A stretch of DNA of 64,000 nucleotides from Farysia itapuensis (GCA_023212645.1 JALBYC010000010.1:248001-312000), one strand, 5' to 3'; shown: positions 28,777 through 39,167, counted from the stretch's first letter. Notes: a model not told the origin generated them from the sequence alone. Numbers and translations are program-made.

Positions 28777-30711
28777 CTACTCAGAGCTGAGAACCCAGCT
28801 TCTTAGACTTTCGGAGCAACCCCACACTTTGTCCAGCATGACGACCTCAAGCCAACGCTGCAGATCCTTGCGCCGCTTTTCCAGATGTTTGGCGTCGTAC
28901 TTGCGCAATAGCCCGGTACTTTTCGATGGAAGCACCGGCAGCCACTTCGACTGGTCAGGACACTCCAAGACCAACTGCTTTCGAAGTGTGACGAATGAGC
29001 TGAAACGCTTCAGAATGGTAATCGAGGTGCCTTGCTTGGTAACGATGAGGATTTCAAAGACGACCCAGCCTCTAGCCTGGCTACCGACTTCGTTCCAGCC
29101 ACGTATACGCACATCACGCGCAAAGTTGTCGTCTGGATAAGCGCTCTGGTCTGATCTTCTCGATCTCCGCTTTAGCTTGCCGGCGTCTCCGCTCCGTCGC
29201 CTTTCATGATTGCTCGTGCCGCTTGCATGACTCGGCAATGAGACTGGCAGGGATAACAGAGACGAGTTGGCAGAGTCCAGGGATGCTGCGTCGTCATCAT
29301 CAGCCCTGTTTGCTGGCAAGGCTGTATCATTCCTCGCTAACGACTCGGGTTCTTCTGTTGCTGGCAGGTCTGTCATGGTCACTTGGGCAGTGCTTCCGAG
29401 TTCCGGACCGACGACGTCTAAATTTCTTGTCTCGCCCTCGTTACCATCGGAATTGTCTCTGTAGTGTTCAACGTGGGTGCTAGTAAAGAGATCCTGTGCT
29501 CGGGGTGACGCGAAGAGCCTATCTACTCTTTGGGAGAGAACAGGGAGCAAGAAGGGGGACGCAGTTCGCTCGTTGACAGTGCTGGACGTAGTGCTTTCGA
29601 CACCAAGTGAAGCTCTGGCTTGGCGCTTGTTGCCATGTAAGACCACGTGGTCCGTCTCTTCTCGATTGACCTGGCTAGTTGACGAGGGTGGGCGCAGCGA
29701 CGTGAGACCAAGAGTATCTCTTGTTGCTTGTGGCTTGGCTTGTCCCGGATACTCGTCTATAGGGGTGCGGAGACTCACATCCGTGAAATGTTTGAGTGCT
29801 TCTTCCGCGGATGCTGGCCTAGACGGAACGTCATCATCATCGATGCCGCCAATCGATATTTTATCTGCTATGGTTCTGGCTTTGTCCACATCATCGTCAC
29901 TTGCTTCGCTGGTATCATCTGGAGGAGCCAACAAAAGCGGCCGACTGACGGCTACGGGAGCCTTCAAGGGGGGATCATCGCTTGCTTCCGCACGCAGGGA
30001 GATGGGCACCATGCCGGGACTCTGGTTGCTGGGAAAAGACTCGAGAAAAAATGCCGGAGGACTCTTGCCGTTCTCGACTCGAGGCGAGTCGGCAAAGACC
30101 GGACTAATCTTGCTAGACCGGTCCAGGGCTGAAGACGGCCGCGAGTCTGGCGTCTGCCTTGGTCGCCCACCAATAGTCTTTCCTACAATCTTGCCATTGA
30201 CGATACGCTCTCCGTACTGGTTGATGTAGATGTCGTTGACCGGAGTGGCTATTCGCAGCTTGCTCGGAGATCCTGGTGGAGGGTCATTCGGTTCCGGATG
30301 AAGGGCGAGGTTGTCATTGAACGAGGGCGAGAGGTGGCTGCGTCCCGCTTTGACCGATTCGGTGCGCGTAGAGAGTCCACGCGATGGCAGCAAATCATCG
30401 TCGTCATTGTCAGTGTGGAGAGATATTGCACCATCTTGAGCAAGGAGTCGGATAGGGCCTGGTGTACGTTGTTCTTTCAAGGGGCTTTGGGGAGAAAGCC
30501 ACTCAGCTGGTCTTACTTCAGTTGGCGAATGTAGTAGCTCCAGCTTCGCATGGGGCGAATACGTGGCTCGGGGCAGCTCGATGGAGTTCGAAGCACGTCC
30601 CAACGGTGGCGAGGACGAAGACACAGCCCGCCTCACACGTCCAAAGTCGAGCAGCTCGCCCGTAGCTGCTTGCAGCTCACTAGCTAGCTCGTCTTCCATT
30701 CTTCCGGACAT
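28777..30711 (-). CDS. PX-domain protein
   Basis: This is a 644-residue protein that is mostly disordered (Ser/Pro/Asp-rich) for about 520 residues and ends in a phox-homology domain, which normally binds phosphoinositides such as PI3P on endosomal membranes. The PX part (from about 530) shows VRIRGWNEVGSQARGWVVFE, then TSITILKRFSSFVTLRKQL with the RF(S/x)F motif. LPSKSTGLLRKYDAKHLEKR follows with the Pro-rich loop and basic contacts, and the protein ends about 30 residues later. A PX domain at the extreme C-terminus without BAR or other domains resembles Ypt35-type arrangements, but no orthologue is claimed. The start chosen is ATG 30711; the frame is open a little further upstream without ATG. 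It is convergent with the complex I gene. Confidence 0.82.
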   Translation of the reverse strand: MSGRMEDELASELQAATGELLDFGRVRRAVSSSSPPLGRASNSIELPRATYSPHAKLELLHSPTEVRPAEWLSPQSPLKEQRTPGPIRLLAQDGAISLHTDNDDDDLLPSRGLSTRTESVKAGRSHLSPSFNDNLALHPEPNDPPPGSPSKLRIATPVNDIYINQYGERIVNGKIVGKTIGGRPRQTPDSRPSSALDRSSKISPVFADSPRVENGKSPPAFFLESFPSNQSPGMVPISLRAEASDDPPLKAPVAVSRPLLLAPPDDTSEASDDDVDKARTIADKISIGGIDDDDVPSRPASAEEALKHFTDVSLRTPIDEYPGQAKPQATRDTLGLTSLRPPSSTSQVNREETDHVVLHGNKRQARASLGVESTTSSTVNERTASPFLLPVLSQRVDRLFASPRAQDLFTSTHVEHYRDNSDGNEGETRNLDVVGPELGSTAQVTMTDLPATEEPESLARNDTALPANRADDDDAASLDSANSSLLSLPVSLPSHASGTSNHERRRSGDAGKLKRRSRRSDQSAYPDDNFARDVRIRGWNEVGSQARGWVVFEILIVTKQGTSITILKRFSSFVTLRKQLVLECPDQSKWLPVLPSKSTGLLRKYDAKHLEKRRKDLQRWLEVVMLDKVWGCSESLRSWVLSSE

Positions 30712-31007
30712 GACGAGGGCATCATGTCGACGACTCACGCCTGCCCACGACCATCGAGTTTGTACAAAGAGTGTGGGGTGGAGGGTTCAGCTGCCAGGCG
30801 CTTTGACGCTTTTGGGACCCCGATAGCTCGGTTCCAAAAATGTACTTTTATGACTTTTGCCGCGTTGTCCTTTGTTTCGGGCTTCCACGCTCGCACTGCC
30901 CACGAAGCTCATACGTGTCCTTTCTCGAACAACCCTTCAGTCGAGTCCAGTATCGTCTCAAATCAGAGGAAGCATTGACTACGAAGTATGTATGTGAGAT
31001 ATCTAGA

Positions 31008-31878
31008 CTAGAGAAGTGTATAGAAACCAGCCGCAATGAAGGTGCTTGCAAGCATACCGGCCAGAACAGCGGAGGAAGCATGCGTTGGTTGGCCGCCGTT
31101 AGCGGAAGATGCGCTTCCTCCAGAAGCTGAAGGGGTGCTCGTCTCTAGCGGATACTGGACTGATGTGCTGACTTTTGGCGTACTCTTTGGAGGCGTCACG
31201 ATGACACCGGCGGGAGGAGCAACGGCTGGGTCAGAAGAATTCGTCCTGTTGGTACCGTCAGGAATGACCTGAGGCATCTGTTCCAGATTGTTTGCACCTT
31301 TGTATCCAGGGATCTCGATGCCAGGTCCTCCAACAACGCCACAAATTGACTGCAACATTCAGCAGAAAAAGGTCAGCAGGGGGTCAGGTTCACAATACTG
31401 GAGTCCAACTGACCATAAACACGCCGGCAGCCCCGTGATACTGTTCAGGGCATGTTGTGTTGAGACAGGTGAAAGTTTGAACGACAAAGTCCTCAGACTT
31501 GCAAAAACACTCAGGCTTGCTAAGATCCGAGCCACAACCAACGCTCTGAGTTGATTGCGTGGCACATCCAGTGACACATGTACCGTGAGCTTTCATCGTC
31601 TTGGAATCGGCTCCTCCAGGAAAGTTCTTGGAGGCGTCAGCTTGCGTGGTGCCGTTATTTGTTGAGGTATCGTCCCCGCCGTCAGCTGAGTCCGCCGAGG
31701 TGTGCATCATTTGCTTGGACTGCTGTATTATTGCCGATGCATCTGCACCACCAGAAGGGTTCGCAATGTCGTCACCTCTTCCACTTGACTGTGCAGTGTT
31801 ACCATCTGCTTGTACAAATACGCCAAGCAGCGCAACGAGGAGAAATAATGTGCAAAATATTTGGCGTTGCGACCACAT
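31008..31878 (-). CDS. CFEM-domain cell-surface protein, GPI-anchor signal (two exons)
   Basis: This is a secreted protein of 268 residues from exons 31878-31414 and 31349-31008 (64-base intron, donor GTCAGT, acceptor TTGCAG). It has a signal peptide (about 24 residues, ending FVQA) and a low-complexity Ser/Gly/Asp-rich stretch. An eight-cysteine CFEM domain follows at about 100-165, and its last cysteine (SICG) is encoded by exon 2. A Pro/Thr/Ser-rich stalk then leads to a C-terminal hydrophobic tail (VLAGMLASTFIAAGFYTLL) after small residues, as expected for GPI attachment. CFEM proteins occur only in fungi and act in haem/iron uptake, wall structure or host contact; haem-binding members carry an Asp among the central cysteines. 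Here GSDLSKPE precedes CFC, so an Asp is near but not certainly equivalent. Confidence 0.88.
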
Positions 31879-32284
31879 GATTGGACAACTTTGGAGCTCG
31901 TGCAGCAGCGTCTGCTATGGAAAAGATTGGGGAGGGGAGGGCCTTGTTCTGCAAACAGCTCCATCATCCATATATATTGAAGTACGTCTTCATTTGCGGG
32001 CTGTGCTCGGTTCTCCTCGCCGGGTACTAGACTCAGCCGACGCAAATCGTAAAATCAAGCGCAAGAAAGCCAGCGCACGTCGTCAAATGAATTCCGTCGA
32101 CACCGTGCGTCAACGGGACATCCTTACCTCACGTCGGTACGCTTGTATGCAATTGACAGTATTATTGTATTGGCTAATTGCTAGGTAGTGGTGGAAAGGA
32201 AGAGGAATCACGACTCGACCCTACGAATCAACTGTTTGGAGTGTACCGTGAAGCAGTGAGCCGTGAAGCAGTGAGTGTGAAGCA
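31879..32284. other. Intergenic region upstream of the CFEM gene
   Basis: It contains the CFEM promoter, including a TATA element at 31970-31976, and the downstream region of LETM1. No gene is visible. Confidence 0.5.
31970..31976 (-). promoter_or_regulatory. TATA box of the CFEM gene
   Basis: TATATAT on the minus strand lies about 92 bases upstream of the CFEM ATG (31878), a normal position for a TATA element. Confidence 0.55.
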
Positions 32285-34516
32285 TTAGTCCTCGACAATG
32301 TCGCTCTTCTTGGGCTTGGACCCTTCGCCGGCGCGAATTTCTTTGCCTTGAGCATGGATCTCTTGAACGTTGTCGTCGCGCAAGATGCCTAGTCCAGTCT
32401 CGGCCCGTGCCAGCTCAATAACGTCATCCAATGGCACAAGACCATCGTGGTCCACGTCGAGCTTATCAACGAGTTTGTCGATGATCTCGTCATCCGGCTT
32501 GTGCTTAATTAGTCGCAAAGCTTGACCTAGATCGTCAACCGAGATTTTGCCAGTTTGTGAAGTCTCGATAAGGTTCATGCGCGAGCCCACATCTCGGTCG
32601 TACTCTTCAAGTTGGCTATCGATCTTCTTCAGCATGTTCTTGATGCGCTTGGTCATGCTGCGGGTAGACGAAGAGGTCGAGCTGGATGTAGCTGGCTCTG
32701 AGGTCTCGCTCTCAGCTGCAATAGCAGCAGGAGAGGTCTCCATCTCTGGGTCGTTGACTTCTCTGATCAGCTGTGCAAGTTCTTCACGCTCCTTGAGTAC
32801 TGACGATTTGGCCGAAAGGATGCTGAGAGCCTCGCCGAGTTCTGTCAGCTGCTCGTTGGTCATGCGAGCATCTTCAGTCTCTTCACGTGTCTCTTGCTTG
32901 GGTAGCAGGGAGCGGGCCTCTTCTTCTTCTTGCGCAAGACGAGCCTTTTCTGCATTGCGTCGTTCCTTGTCGGCTTCCCGAGCGGCAGCCTCTTCTTCCT
33001 CTTGCTCGGCCTCGTCCTCAATGAGCTCTTCTTGTTGCTGAAGGACCTCGAGTCGCTGCTTGTTGGTCGCGCCATCCTTGTTGACATTAAGTTCGGCTTC
33101 ACTGACGAGATTGTCCGGCAGACTGCTCAACGTCAGCTCCAGGCTGCGAAGATGTGACTGGGATTGATTGTCGTCATTGGTGCCAGCGGCAACATAATTG
33201 AAAGCCTTGCTGAGAACAAGCAGAGTACCGCTGATCTTGTTTTTGACGTGCAATTCGATCCATTGCAGAAGCTCTTGCCTAAGACGCGCATCGGAAAGAT
33301 TTGCTGTCTGGATGCCTCGGCTTTGACAGGCACTTACAAGCTCAGACTGCGACATGTTGTCGACACCCTCCATCGAGATAACAATGTCGTCCTGTCGGAT
33401 GCGATTGAGCTTGTGTCGAATTTGGTAGCGAAGGTAATTGTCGGTGCCAAAGGCATTGATCTGCATGTATCGGCAGACGCTGACTAGTTGAGGACGCGTG
33501 AGATTGTCAAGCGTCAGGTCATCCTCGAAGAGTCGAGCGACCTTGATAACATCCTCTTTGCTGGGTGCCTCACCAGTAGATCTCACTTTGCGGAAGAATT
33601 CTTTGAACTCTTCCGACGTCTTGACCTTGTCGGTTGCTTGAAGACCGCCCTCCTTGATGGTCTCTTGCAAGAACTTGGCCATTTCGAGTCGTACTTTGAT
33701 GAGACCGCGACGCTTCTCCTCTACCGTAAACTTGCTTTCAAATGTGCTTGGAAGCATGTTGGGAAAGATCTTGATCGCAACTGGCAGTAACAGTTCACCG
33801 GCAGGAATAATGATGAAGGGCACGAAAGGAATAAGACGCAGCAGGTCGGCAAAGGTTCGCTTGAGTTGACGCTTTTCTCGTCGAGTCAGACTATAGCCAA
33901 GCATCAATCTTCGCAGCAAACGCGAAGAAATCTTGACTTCCTTGCCCAAGAGCTTGGAGCCATGCCAGTAGTGGAGAGCTTCTTCCTTGACCTTGGCCCA
34001 GATGCGCGTCATAAGGGGTCCCTTTGGCTTTTTACTCTCCAGTTCCTTGGCTTCAGCTGCCTTCTTTTCGGCGAGCTGAGTCTGGGAGGAGCTGGTCTGA
34101 TTTGAGACTGTGCCTAATTCGGCGGCAGTGTTGGACGACACGGCCAAGGGGCTGATGCTGGCTGGAGGCTTGGGAGGAGCGCCAGCCGACTGGCCATCAT
34201 ACTTTGCGGCTGGGGCTTTTGCCTGAGGTGGTGGGTAGGTGTCCTTGGAAGTTGACGTCTGGTTCCGGGTCTCGGTCGACTGAAACCGCACTTGACGTCG
34301 GTCGGACACTGTCTGCTGCTGGCGGTAGTGTCTGGTCAGAGCGGTGGATATACCAGCTGACGAGGGAGCTAAGAGTCCGGGGGCGAAGATGTGGAGAACG
34401 TCAAGCTGATTGCGCGGTCGCAGACTGGGTCTTGACCCGCCTGCCGCGGCCAACGAGCCGGTAGCCCATGACAAACCCTTACCCATGAGGTAGTTGGAGG
34501 AGGATGAACCGCGCAT
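32285..34516 (-). CDS. MDM38: LETM1/MDM38 mitochondrial inner-membrane protein
   Basis: This is a 743-residue predicted mitochondrial K+/H+ (or Ca2+/H+) exchange factor of the LETM1 family, needed for matrix volume control and, in yeast Mdm38, for ribosome binding at the inner membrane. The N-terminus is rich in Arg, Ser and Ala and poor in acidic residues, as in a presequence. The LETM1 core follows at about 195-470: LMLGYSLTRREKRQLKRT, then the membrane segment IPFVPFIIIPAGELLLP, and later TLDNLTRPQLVSVCRYMQ and LRYQIRHKLNRIRQDD. A Glu/Ala-rich coiled coil (about 490-560) and an EF-hand-like loop (DVDHDGLVPLDD, about 690) complete the family plan. One exon, start ATG 34516. Confidence 0.95.
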   Translation of the reverse strand: MRGSSSSNYLMGKGLSWATGSLAAAGGSRPSLRPRNQLDVLHIFAPGLLAPSSAGISTALTRHYRQQQTVSDRRQVRFQSTETRNQTSTSKDTYPPPQAKAPAAKYDGQSAGAPPKPPASISPLAVSSNTAAELGTVSNQTSSSQTQLAEKKAAEAKELESKKPKGPLMTRIWAKVKEEALHYWHGSKLLGKEVKISSRLLRRLMLGYSLTRREKRQLKRTFADLLRLIPFVPFIIIPAGELLLPVAIKIFPNMLPSTFESKFTVEEKRRGLIKVRLEMAKFLQETIKEGGLQATDKVKTSEEFKEFFRKVRSTGEAPSKEDVIKVARLFEDDLTLDNLTRPQLVSVCRYMQINAFGTDNYLRYQIRHKLNRIRQDDIVISMEGVDNMSQSELVSACQSRGIQTANLSDARLRQELLQWIELHVKNKISGTLLVLSKAFNYVAAGTNDDNQSQSHLRSLELTLSSLPDNLVSEAELNVNKDGATNKQRLEVLQQQEELIEDEAEQEEEEAAAREADKERRNAEKARLAQEEEEARSLLPKQETREETEDARMTNEQLTELGEALSILSAKSSVLKEREELAQLIREVNDPEMETSPAAIAAESETSEPATSSSTSSSTRSMTKRIKNMLKKIDSQLEEYDRDVGSRMNLIETSQTGKISVDDLGQALRLIKHKPDDEIIDKLVDKLDVDHDGLVPLDDVIELARAETGLGILRDDNVQEIHAQGKEIRAGEGSKPKKSDIVED

Positions 34517-35081
34517 GCTGCGGACGACTCAAGACAAGCTTGCAGCACAGAGCTAGGTGACAGTGCTAGAAAAGGGCACAAGAGACCGAGAGCAGAGTGA
34601 TACGGACACTGATGGTGGGAGTGGAGCAGCCGGAAGAAAGAGGAAGGGCAAGCTGCGCTTACAGTGAATAAAGACATAGCTTTGCGCTGCCCTTGCGCTC
34701 TTCTCTCCTGCCCAACACTCGAAAGTCGAAACCCTCTTTTTTTTGGTTTTGGCCTTCCGACTTTCGGAATACTTTTTGCTAGGAAACTTCTCAACACACA
34801 CAGTGACCCTTCCTTTGCCCGAGGCAGTCTGTCACAGTGTACAAGTATGTATTGCTCGGTTCACAGTATGTCACATGTCTGCTTAAGCATGAACGCGTTG
34901 ACAAAGGGAGGGTGGTGTTTGGCTGTAAGCAGTGTTACTGGAAGATCATGATCGTCCCTCCGCGGGAATTATTGCCGGACGAAAGAGCAACAGGCTGAGA
35001 TTAGAACACCGATCTGGCAATTTGGCAACTGCCACCCCTTGCTCGCGCAGTACGACATCTCGACCTTGAGCGAGCCAGTCG
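34517..35081. other. Divergent intergenic region, LETM1 / TatD
   Basis: These 565 bases separate two divergent starts. A T-tract at about 34735-34745 is visible. No gene is supported; the short frames here match nothing I know. Confidence 0.45.
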
Positions 35082-36228
35082 ATGCTAATAAGGTGGAGGC
35101 CAAGCATAGCGTGTGTCGGAAGCAGCTTCGTGAGAAACACTCGGCGCAACATCATGTCAGCTCCCCCTCTGTTCATTGACATTGGTGTCAACCTGACTGA
35201 TCCGGTCTTTCGTGGCTTATATCATGGCAAGCAAGCTCACGACGATGACTTTGAGACCGTCCTCGCTCGAGCTCGAAACGCAGGTGTTGTTGGACAGATT
35301 TTGACCGGTGGCAATCTTGGGGAGTCAAAAGAGGCCTTGGACCTGGCCAATCAATACGACGACTTCTATAGCACTGTTGGATGTCATCCTACGAGAACTT
35401 CAGAGATGGAAGCATACCCAGCCGGTCCTTCCGCTTATCTCCTCAAGCTGACTGAACTCATTCAGCGCTCCAAAGCGTCACCACTGCCTTCCAAAATTGT
35501 AGCACTCGGGGAATGCGGATTAGACTACGACCGTCTACACTTTGCGCCAGCTGGAGTGCAGCGCAAGCACTTTGCAAGTCAGCTTGATCTGGCCGTGCAG
35601 CACAAGCTCCCTCTCTTTCTCCACTCTAGAGCTGCACATGCAGACTTTGTCGAGATACTAAAGCCGCGGATCACAGAGATCCACTCTGCGTTGATCGATG
35701 GATACGATACGCAAGCACCGCTCGATCCGCAAAGCAAAAGAGTTGGCGTAGTACACAGCTTTACAGGCACGGTAGACGAAGTCAAAGAGCTGCTAGACAT
35801 GGGCCTATTCATCGGAATCAATGGATGTTCTCTCAAGACACAGGACAACCTAGAGGTTTTAGCACATATACCATTGTCACGACTCATGCTTGAAACAGGT
35901 AAGTCCCAAAGCGCATGAGAAAGTCGACTGATACTGACTGCCGTGGTCCTCCAAAGATGCTCCATGGTGCGACCCACGTTCAACACACGCATCAGCAACT
36001 CACGTACAGGAGTTTCATAAGTCACACTCGGATCTGTATAACGTATATCAGTTTAGGGCGGTCAAGAAGGAGAAGTGGACACAGGCGACCATGGTCAAAG
36101 GTCGTAACGAGTCTTGCGTCATTGGCCTGGTCGCAGCAACGGTGGCTAGCGTCAAAGGCGTCCCACTCGAGCAAGTAGCCCAGGCTGCGAAGACCAACAC
36201 TCACTGGCTCTTCAACATACCTATTTGA
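35082..36228 (+). CDS. TatD-family metal-dependent deoxyribonuclease (two exons)
   Basis: This is a TatD-type hydrolase (3'-5' DNase/AP endonuclease family, implicated in apoptotic DNA breakdown and DNA repair). Exons 35082-35898 and 35957-36228 join across a 58-base intron to 362 residues. Metal-binding and catalytic residues are visible in FIDIGVNLTDP, in GECGLDYDRLH (Glu), LFLHSRAAH (His) and VVHSFTG (His), and finally in ETDAPWCDPR (Asp), which the intron interrupts and splicing restores. KGRNESC matches the late conserved block. Two starts are possible: ATG 35082 (weak context) adds 24 Arg-rich residues without acidic ones, like a mitochondrial presequence, and ATG 35154 (A at -3) starts MSAPPLFIDIG directly. 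Confidence 0.93.
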
Positions 36229-36458
36229 CCATCACGGACAATCAAGCAAGCATTAGCGACTGTACATTACGTAGTGAGGCTGAATGAGAGGATCAAAGCC
36301 ATTGTTCGTGTTGCATAGGAGAGAAAAAGAGTGATAGGGAGTTGGACATGAAGGGTGCAGCAAATAGCAAGAATGAGGACAGTGGAGACTGAGACGTCCT
36401 GCAGATCCATCACGAGGCAGACTCTGCTCGGGTGGCAAGATAAGCCGCAATGAGGCAA

Positions 36459-37091
36459 TTACGAGTCGTTGAGCTCTCCAATGACTTCCTCGTGTAGAGG
36501 CTGAGTGGGCAACATCTGCGGTGGGTCGTAGATCTGGTACATGAGTGGTTTGGGAGTGCCGTCAAACTCATACATTTTCAGTGCCCAGACCGGCTTGTTG
36601 TAGTGGATGTCGAGATGGATTTCAAAGCCATTCATGTCCTCTTTCTGATCATACGATTGGACGTAGTTGGACTTCTCAGCACATCGGTCTGAGATCTGTT
36701 GACGCCCGTCACCCTTGTAGTTGTTGAGGGTGAGTGTGTTGTTGCTGTTTAGAGTGTATGTACCGTGCTGCCAAATGAGCTGGGCTGAAACGCAATTTGG
36801 CTTCGCTGGGTTGGTGTTGTACAGATATAGCGCTTGTTCCCAGTATCCGTCGTCAGTAAAACTATATGATTGACCTGCAGTGAGTGGGTACACGAACGAG
36901 TTGTTGACAGGGTTGAAGAACTTGAGACCCGTAACAACATGTCCAGCTCCCGTGCTCCAAGTCCCCATGAGCGACGTGGCATTGTTGGGAACGCCGACAC
37001 CATACGTGGTCTGCGCCGATGTCCCTGGAAGGTATGGTACTGCCGCCAAGATGGCGAGAGCGCCCAGCATCGAAGAGATTGCGTTGAGCAT
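36459..37091 (-). CDS. ROT1: ROT1-like ER chaperone
   Basis: This is a 210-residue predicted ER lumenal protein of the Rot1 family, which in yeast assists folding of wall-synthesis proteins and O-mannosylation. It has a signal peptide (about 26 residues, ending GTSAQ). The family motif follows (LMGTWSTGAGHVVTGLKFFN), then YSFTDDGYWEQALY and the region QLIWQHGTYTLNSNNTLTL with N-glycosylation sequons. Cysteines are few (NCV, RCA), as expected. Yeast Rot1 ends with a membrane segment; this frame stops at 36459 without one, so either this copy is soluble or a C-terminal exon is missed (see rejected items). It is convergent with TatD. Confidence 0.87.
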   Translation of the reverse strand: MLNAISSMLGALAILAAVPYLPGTSAQTTYGVGVPNNATSLMGTWSTGAGHVVTGLKFFNPVNNSFVYPLTAGQSYSFTDDGYWEQALYLYNTNPAKPNCVSAQLIWQHGTYTLNSNNTLTLNNYKGDGRQQISDRCAEKSNYVQSYDQKEDMNGFEIHLDIHYNKPVWALKMYEFDGTPKPLMYQIYDPPQMLPTQPLHEEVIGELNDS

Positions 37092-37553
37092 TGTATGCGC
37101 AGGAAGTATGTGACTTTGGTATAGGAGTCGAGCAGAGTACGGTCACGTCAGAATCTCGAGCGCTCGCAAGGCGAAAACGTCCGGGTCGGCGAGTAGGTGG
37201 CGATGATAGGGCGAGGTGACGAGATGATGGTGCTCGGAGGAAAGGCGGATCAGCCGAGTTTCGAACAGCCACAGATGAATGTGTGGGCTACTGCTGATTC
37301 TGTATTCACCAATTGGCACTTAGCAAGTACAATGCCGCATCTCGCAAGCCGTCTCCGCCGGACAGTTTGAATTTTGCGCGGCCGTGTTTACCTACCCGAG
37401 CACTTGACCGCCAATTCAAAATCATAATTCGTCGCGGCTCCTAGGTGCGTCGAGCTAATTTCAAGTCGACGCAAAATCGCATTCAGGAACACACACCATC
37501 TCTACAACTTCGAGGTTAAAAGATGTACAAATCGTCATTGTGATTGCGTTCCT
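37092..37553. other. Intergenic region upstream of ROT1
   Basis: It lies between the ROT1 start and the 3' end of the unrecognised gene on the same strand. Nothing specific is seen. Confidence 0.45.
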
Positions 37554-39095
37554 TTATCGGTAGCCCTCCAGAACCAAATCACACTGGAACCAACATCGTT
37601 CTTCTGAAGGCGCTGCCGGCTCGCTTGAATCCTTCGCCGCACGTTGAGGGTCGCCGAATTCGATACGAACACCGGCACAACGTGGTGAACGTTTTCGATT
37701 GGAGACTGTCGAGCCCAAATCTGAGCTGTTCCTCGGTTTGAGCAGGTTTCGACTAAGGAGACTACTTTCAGCAGGCGCTTTCGCTTTGCGACCCGCCAGT
37801 GTCAGACTATGTCTCGACCGCTTGTTGATTCCAGGCTGGCTGAGGTGTACCAGATCGGAGCTTCGCTTGAGCTGGGCATCCGAGCTGTCAGCCGATGCAG
37901 ACCCACCGTCGTTGCGAAGCGTTGTAGAACTGGACGAAACCATCGCCTCGTCTTTCCCGTGGTCGGCATCCGGGATCGCTGCTTCATAGTCCTCTACAAG
38001 CTCTTGTTGGAGCACAGATGCATGCTGCTGGACTGGATGCGTTCCCGCGTCCGAATACGAGCTATTACTCGTCTCGAGCATGCTGTCGGACCCGCTCTCC
38101 ATCCAGGAGCTGGTGAAAGACGATACTGAATCTGCTCCGTCATTCGCTTGTGATAAAGAATGGGGTCTAAGTGGCGAGGAACATATGGGGTCTCGTTGCG
38201 GGACACCCCCCTCCGAGGACGTAGTAGCGTCACTGAAGCTGCAAGCGGTAGTATGTGTCGCTTGCAGACCGCTGAGATCGAAATTGATATGTCGCCGCGC
38301 TGTCCAGCCGGGACAGCGGAAGCGGGTGCATGCGCTCAAGAAGACATGCAGTTTTGTTGGTGCCAACGTTGAAGTGAAAAAGGGCTCGAGCTCTTCTGCA
38401 CTCACCATCAGTCGGACAAGCTTTCGTTCCCATTGATTGCGCGTTTTTTCGCGTGCTGTCTCCCGCTGTCGCGCAGTTGACGAGGGGACTTCCACCTCGT
38501 TTGAAAAGGGCTGAGCACTTGGATTTGGTACTGAGAAGCGCAGTAGTGTGTCAATCTCCTCACTGACGTCATCTGTTCGTTGAACGACATCGATCAGGTC
38601 AACAACAAAGGCTTCTCGAGGCATCGAAATGCTAGGCCCAAAGATCATGGCAAGCCGAACATCGTTGTGCTCAGCCTGTTTGGACCTTGAGTCTGTAGAC
38701 TGTCCGCAATCTAGAAACTTGAAAGAGTCAAGTGCATCTTTGATGTATTTGCACATAGTATCGAGCTTGTTGAGCATTCGCTCTTCTCTTCTCTTTGCGG
38801 CAGGAACACTTTTGGATGATCGTGAGATGCTGATTTTGGCATGAGCAAGCTGCTTTCTGCGTTTACTGACACTGATCGGTTCTGGTACCTGACCCTTTGC
38901 GAAGAGCATGTGATGAACAGCAGACTCGGCCATACTTGCAGCAAGATGATGTGCATGGCCAGGCTCTTGAGACTTTTTGATATCAATGCCTGCTTCAGAA
39001 ACTGCGAAAGCAATCCTGTTTCGGTCTTGCAGGCTCATCGATGCAGCTTGACCCAAAATTCTGCCGCAACGTTCGTAACAGGCTTGGTCACACAT
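37554..39095 (-). CDS. Unrecognised protein, Ser-rich
   Basis: I do not recognise this protein. From ATG 39095 it has 513 residues. The N-terminal third is helical-looking and charged (KRRKQLAHAKISISRSSKS, then KRREERMLNKLDTMCKYI). A second block at about residues 150-200 includes DVRLAMIFGPSISMPREAF. The C-terminal half is Ser/Asp-rich and probably disordered, with basic patches such as NKRSRHS and NRKRSPR that could be nuclear localisation signals. The frame is open to an ATG at 39170, but that codon directly abuts TATAAA (39167-39162), so the true start is more likely 39095 or 39038. No transmembrane segment or signal peptide is seen. A nuclear role is a guess from the basic patches only. 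Confidence 0.7.
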   Translation of the reverse strand: MCDQACYERCGRILGQAASMSLQDRNRIAFAVSEAGIDIKKSQEPGHAHHLAASMAESAVHHMLFAKGQVPEPISVSKRRKQLAHAKISISRSSKSVPAAKRREERMLNKLDTMCKYIKDALDSFKFLDCGQSTDSRSKQAEHNDVRLAMIFGPSISMPREAFVVDLIDVVQRTDDVSEEIDTLLRFSVPNPSAQPFSNEVEVPSSTARQRETAREKTRNQWERKLVRLMVSAEELEPFFTSTLAPTKLHVFLSACTRFRCPGWTARRHINFDLSGLQATHTTACSFSDATTSSEGGVPQRDPICSSPLRPHSLSQANDGADSVSSFTSSWMESGSDSMLETSNSSYSDAGTHPVQQHASVLQQELVEDYEAAIPDADHGKDEAMVSSSSTTLRNDGGSASADSSDAQLKRSSDLVHLSQPGINKRSRHSLTLAGRKAKAPAESSLLSRNLLKPRNSSDLGSTVSNRKRSPRCAGVRIEFGDPQRAAKDSSEPAAPSEERCWFQCDLVLEGYR

Positions 39096-39161
39096 GCTTG
39101 ATCCCAGCTCCACCGCAGGGAGGTGTGGAAGTGCCGCATGGCTAAAGTGCGAGCCTTCACC

Positions 39162-39167
39162 TTTATA
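39162..39167 (-). promoter_or_regulatory. TATA box upstream of the unrecognised gene
   Basis: TATAAA on the minus strand lies 67-72 bases upstream of ATG 39095. It directly follows the first in-frame ATG (39170), which argues against that start. Confidence 0.5.

Noticed and set aside
36424..36462. A possible 39-base intron after the ROT1 frame that would add a hydrophobic tail (exon from 36423)
   Set aside because: The intron would be shorter than every other one here (56-86 bases), with a weak donor GTAATT and no clear branch site. The resulting tail is not a clean membrane segment. Left open but not annotated.
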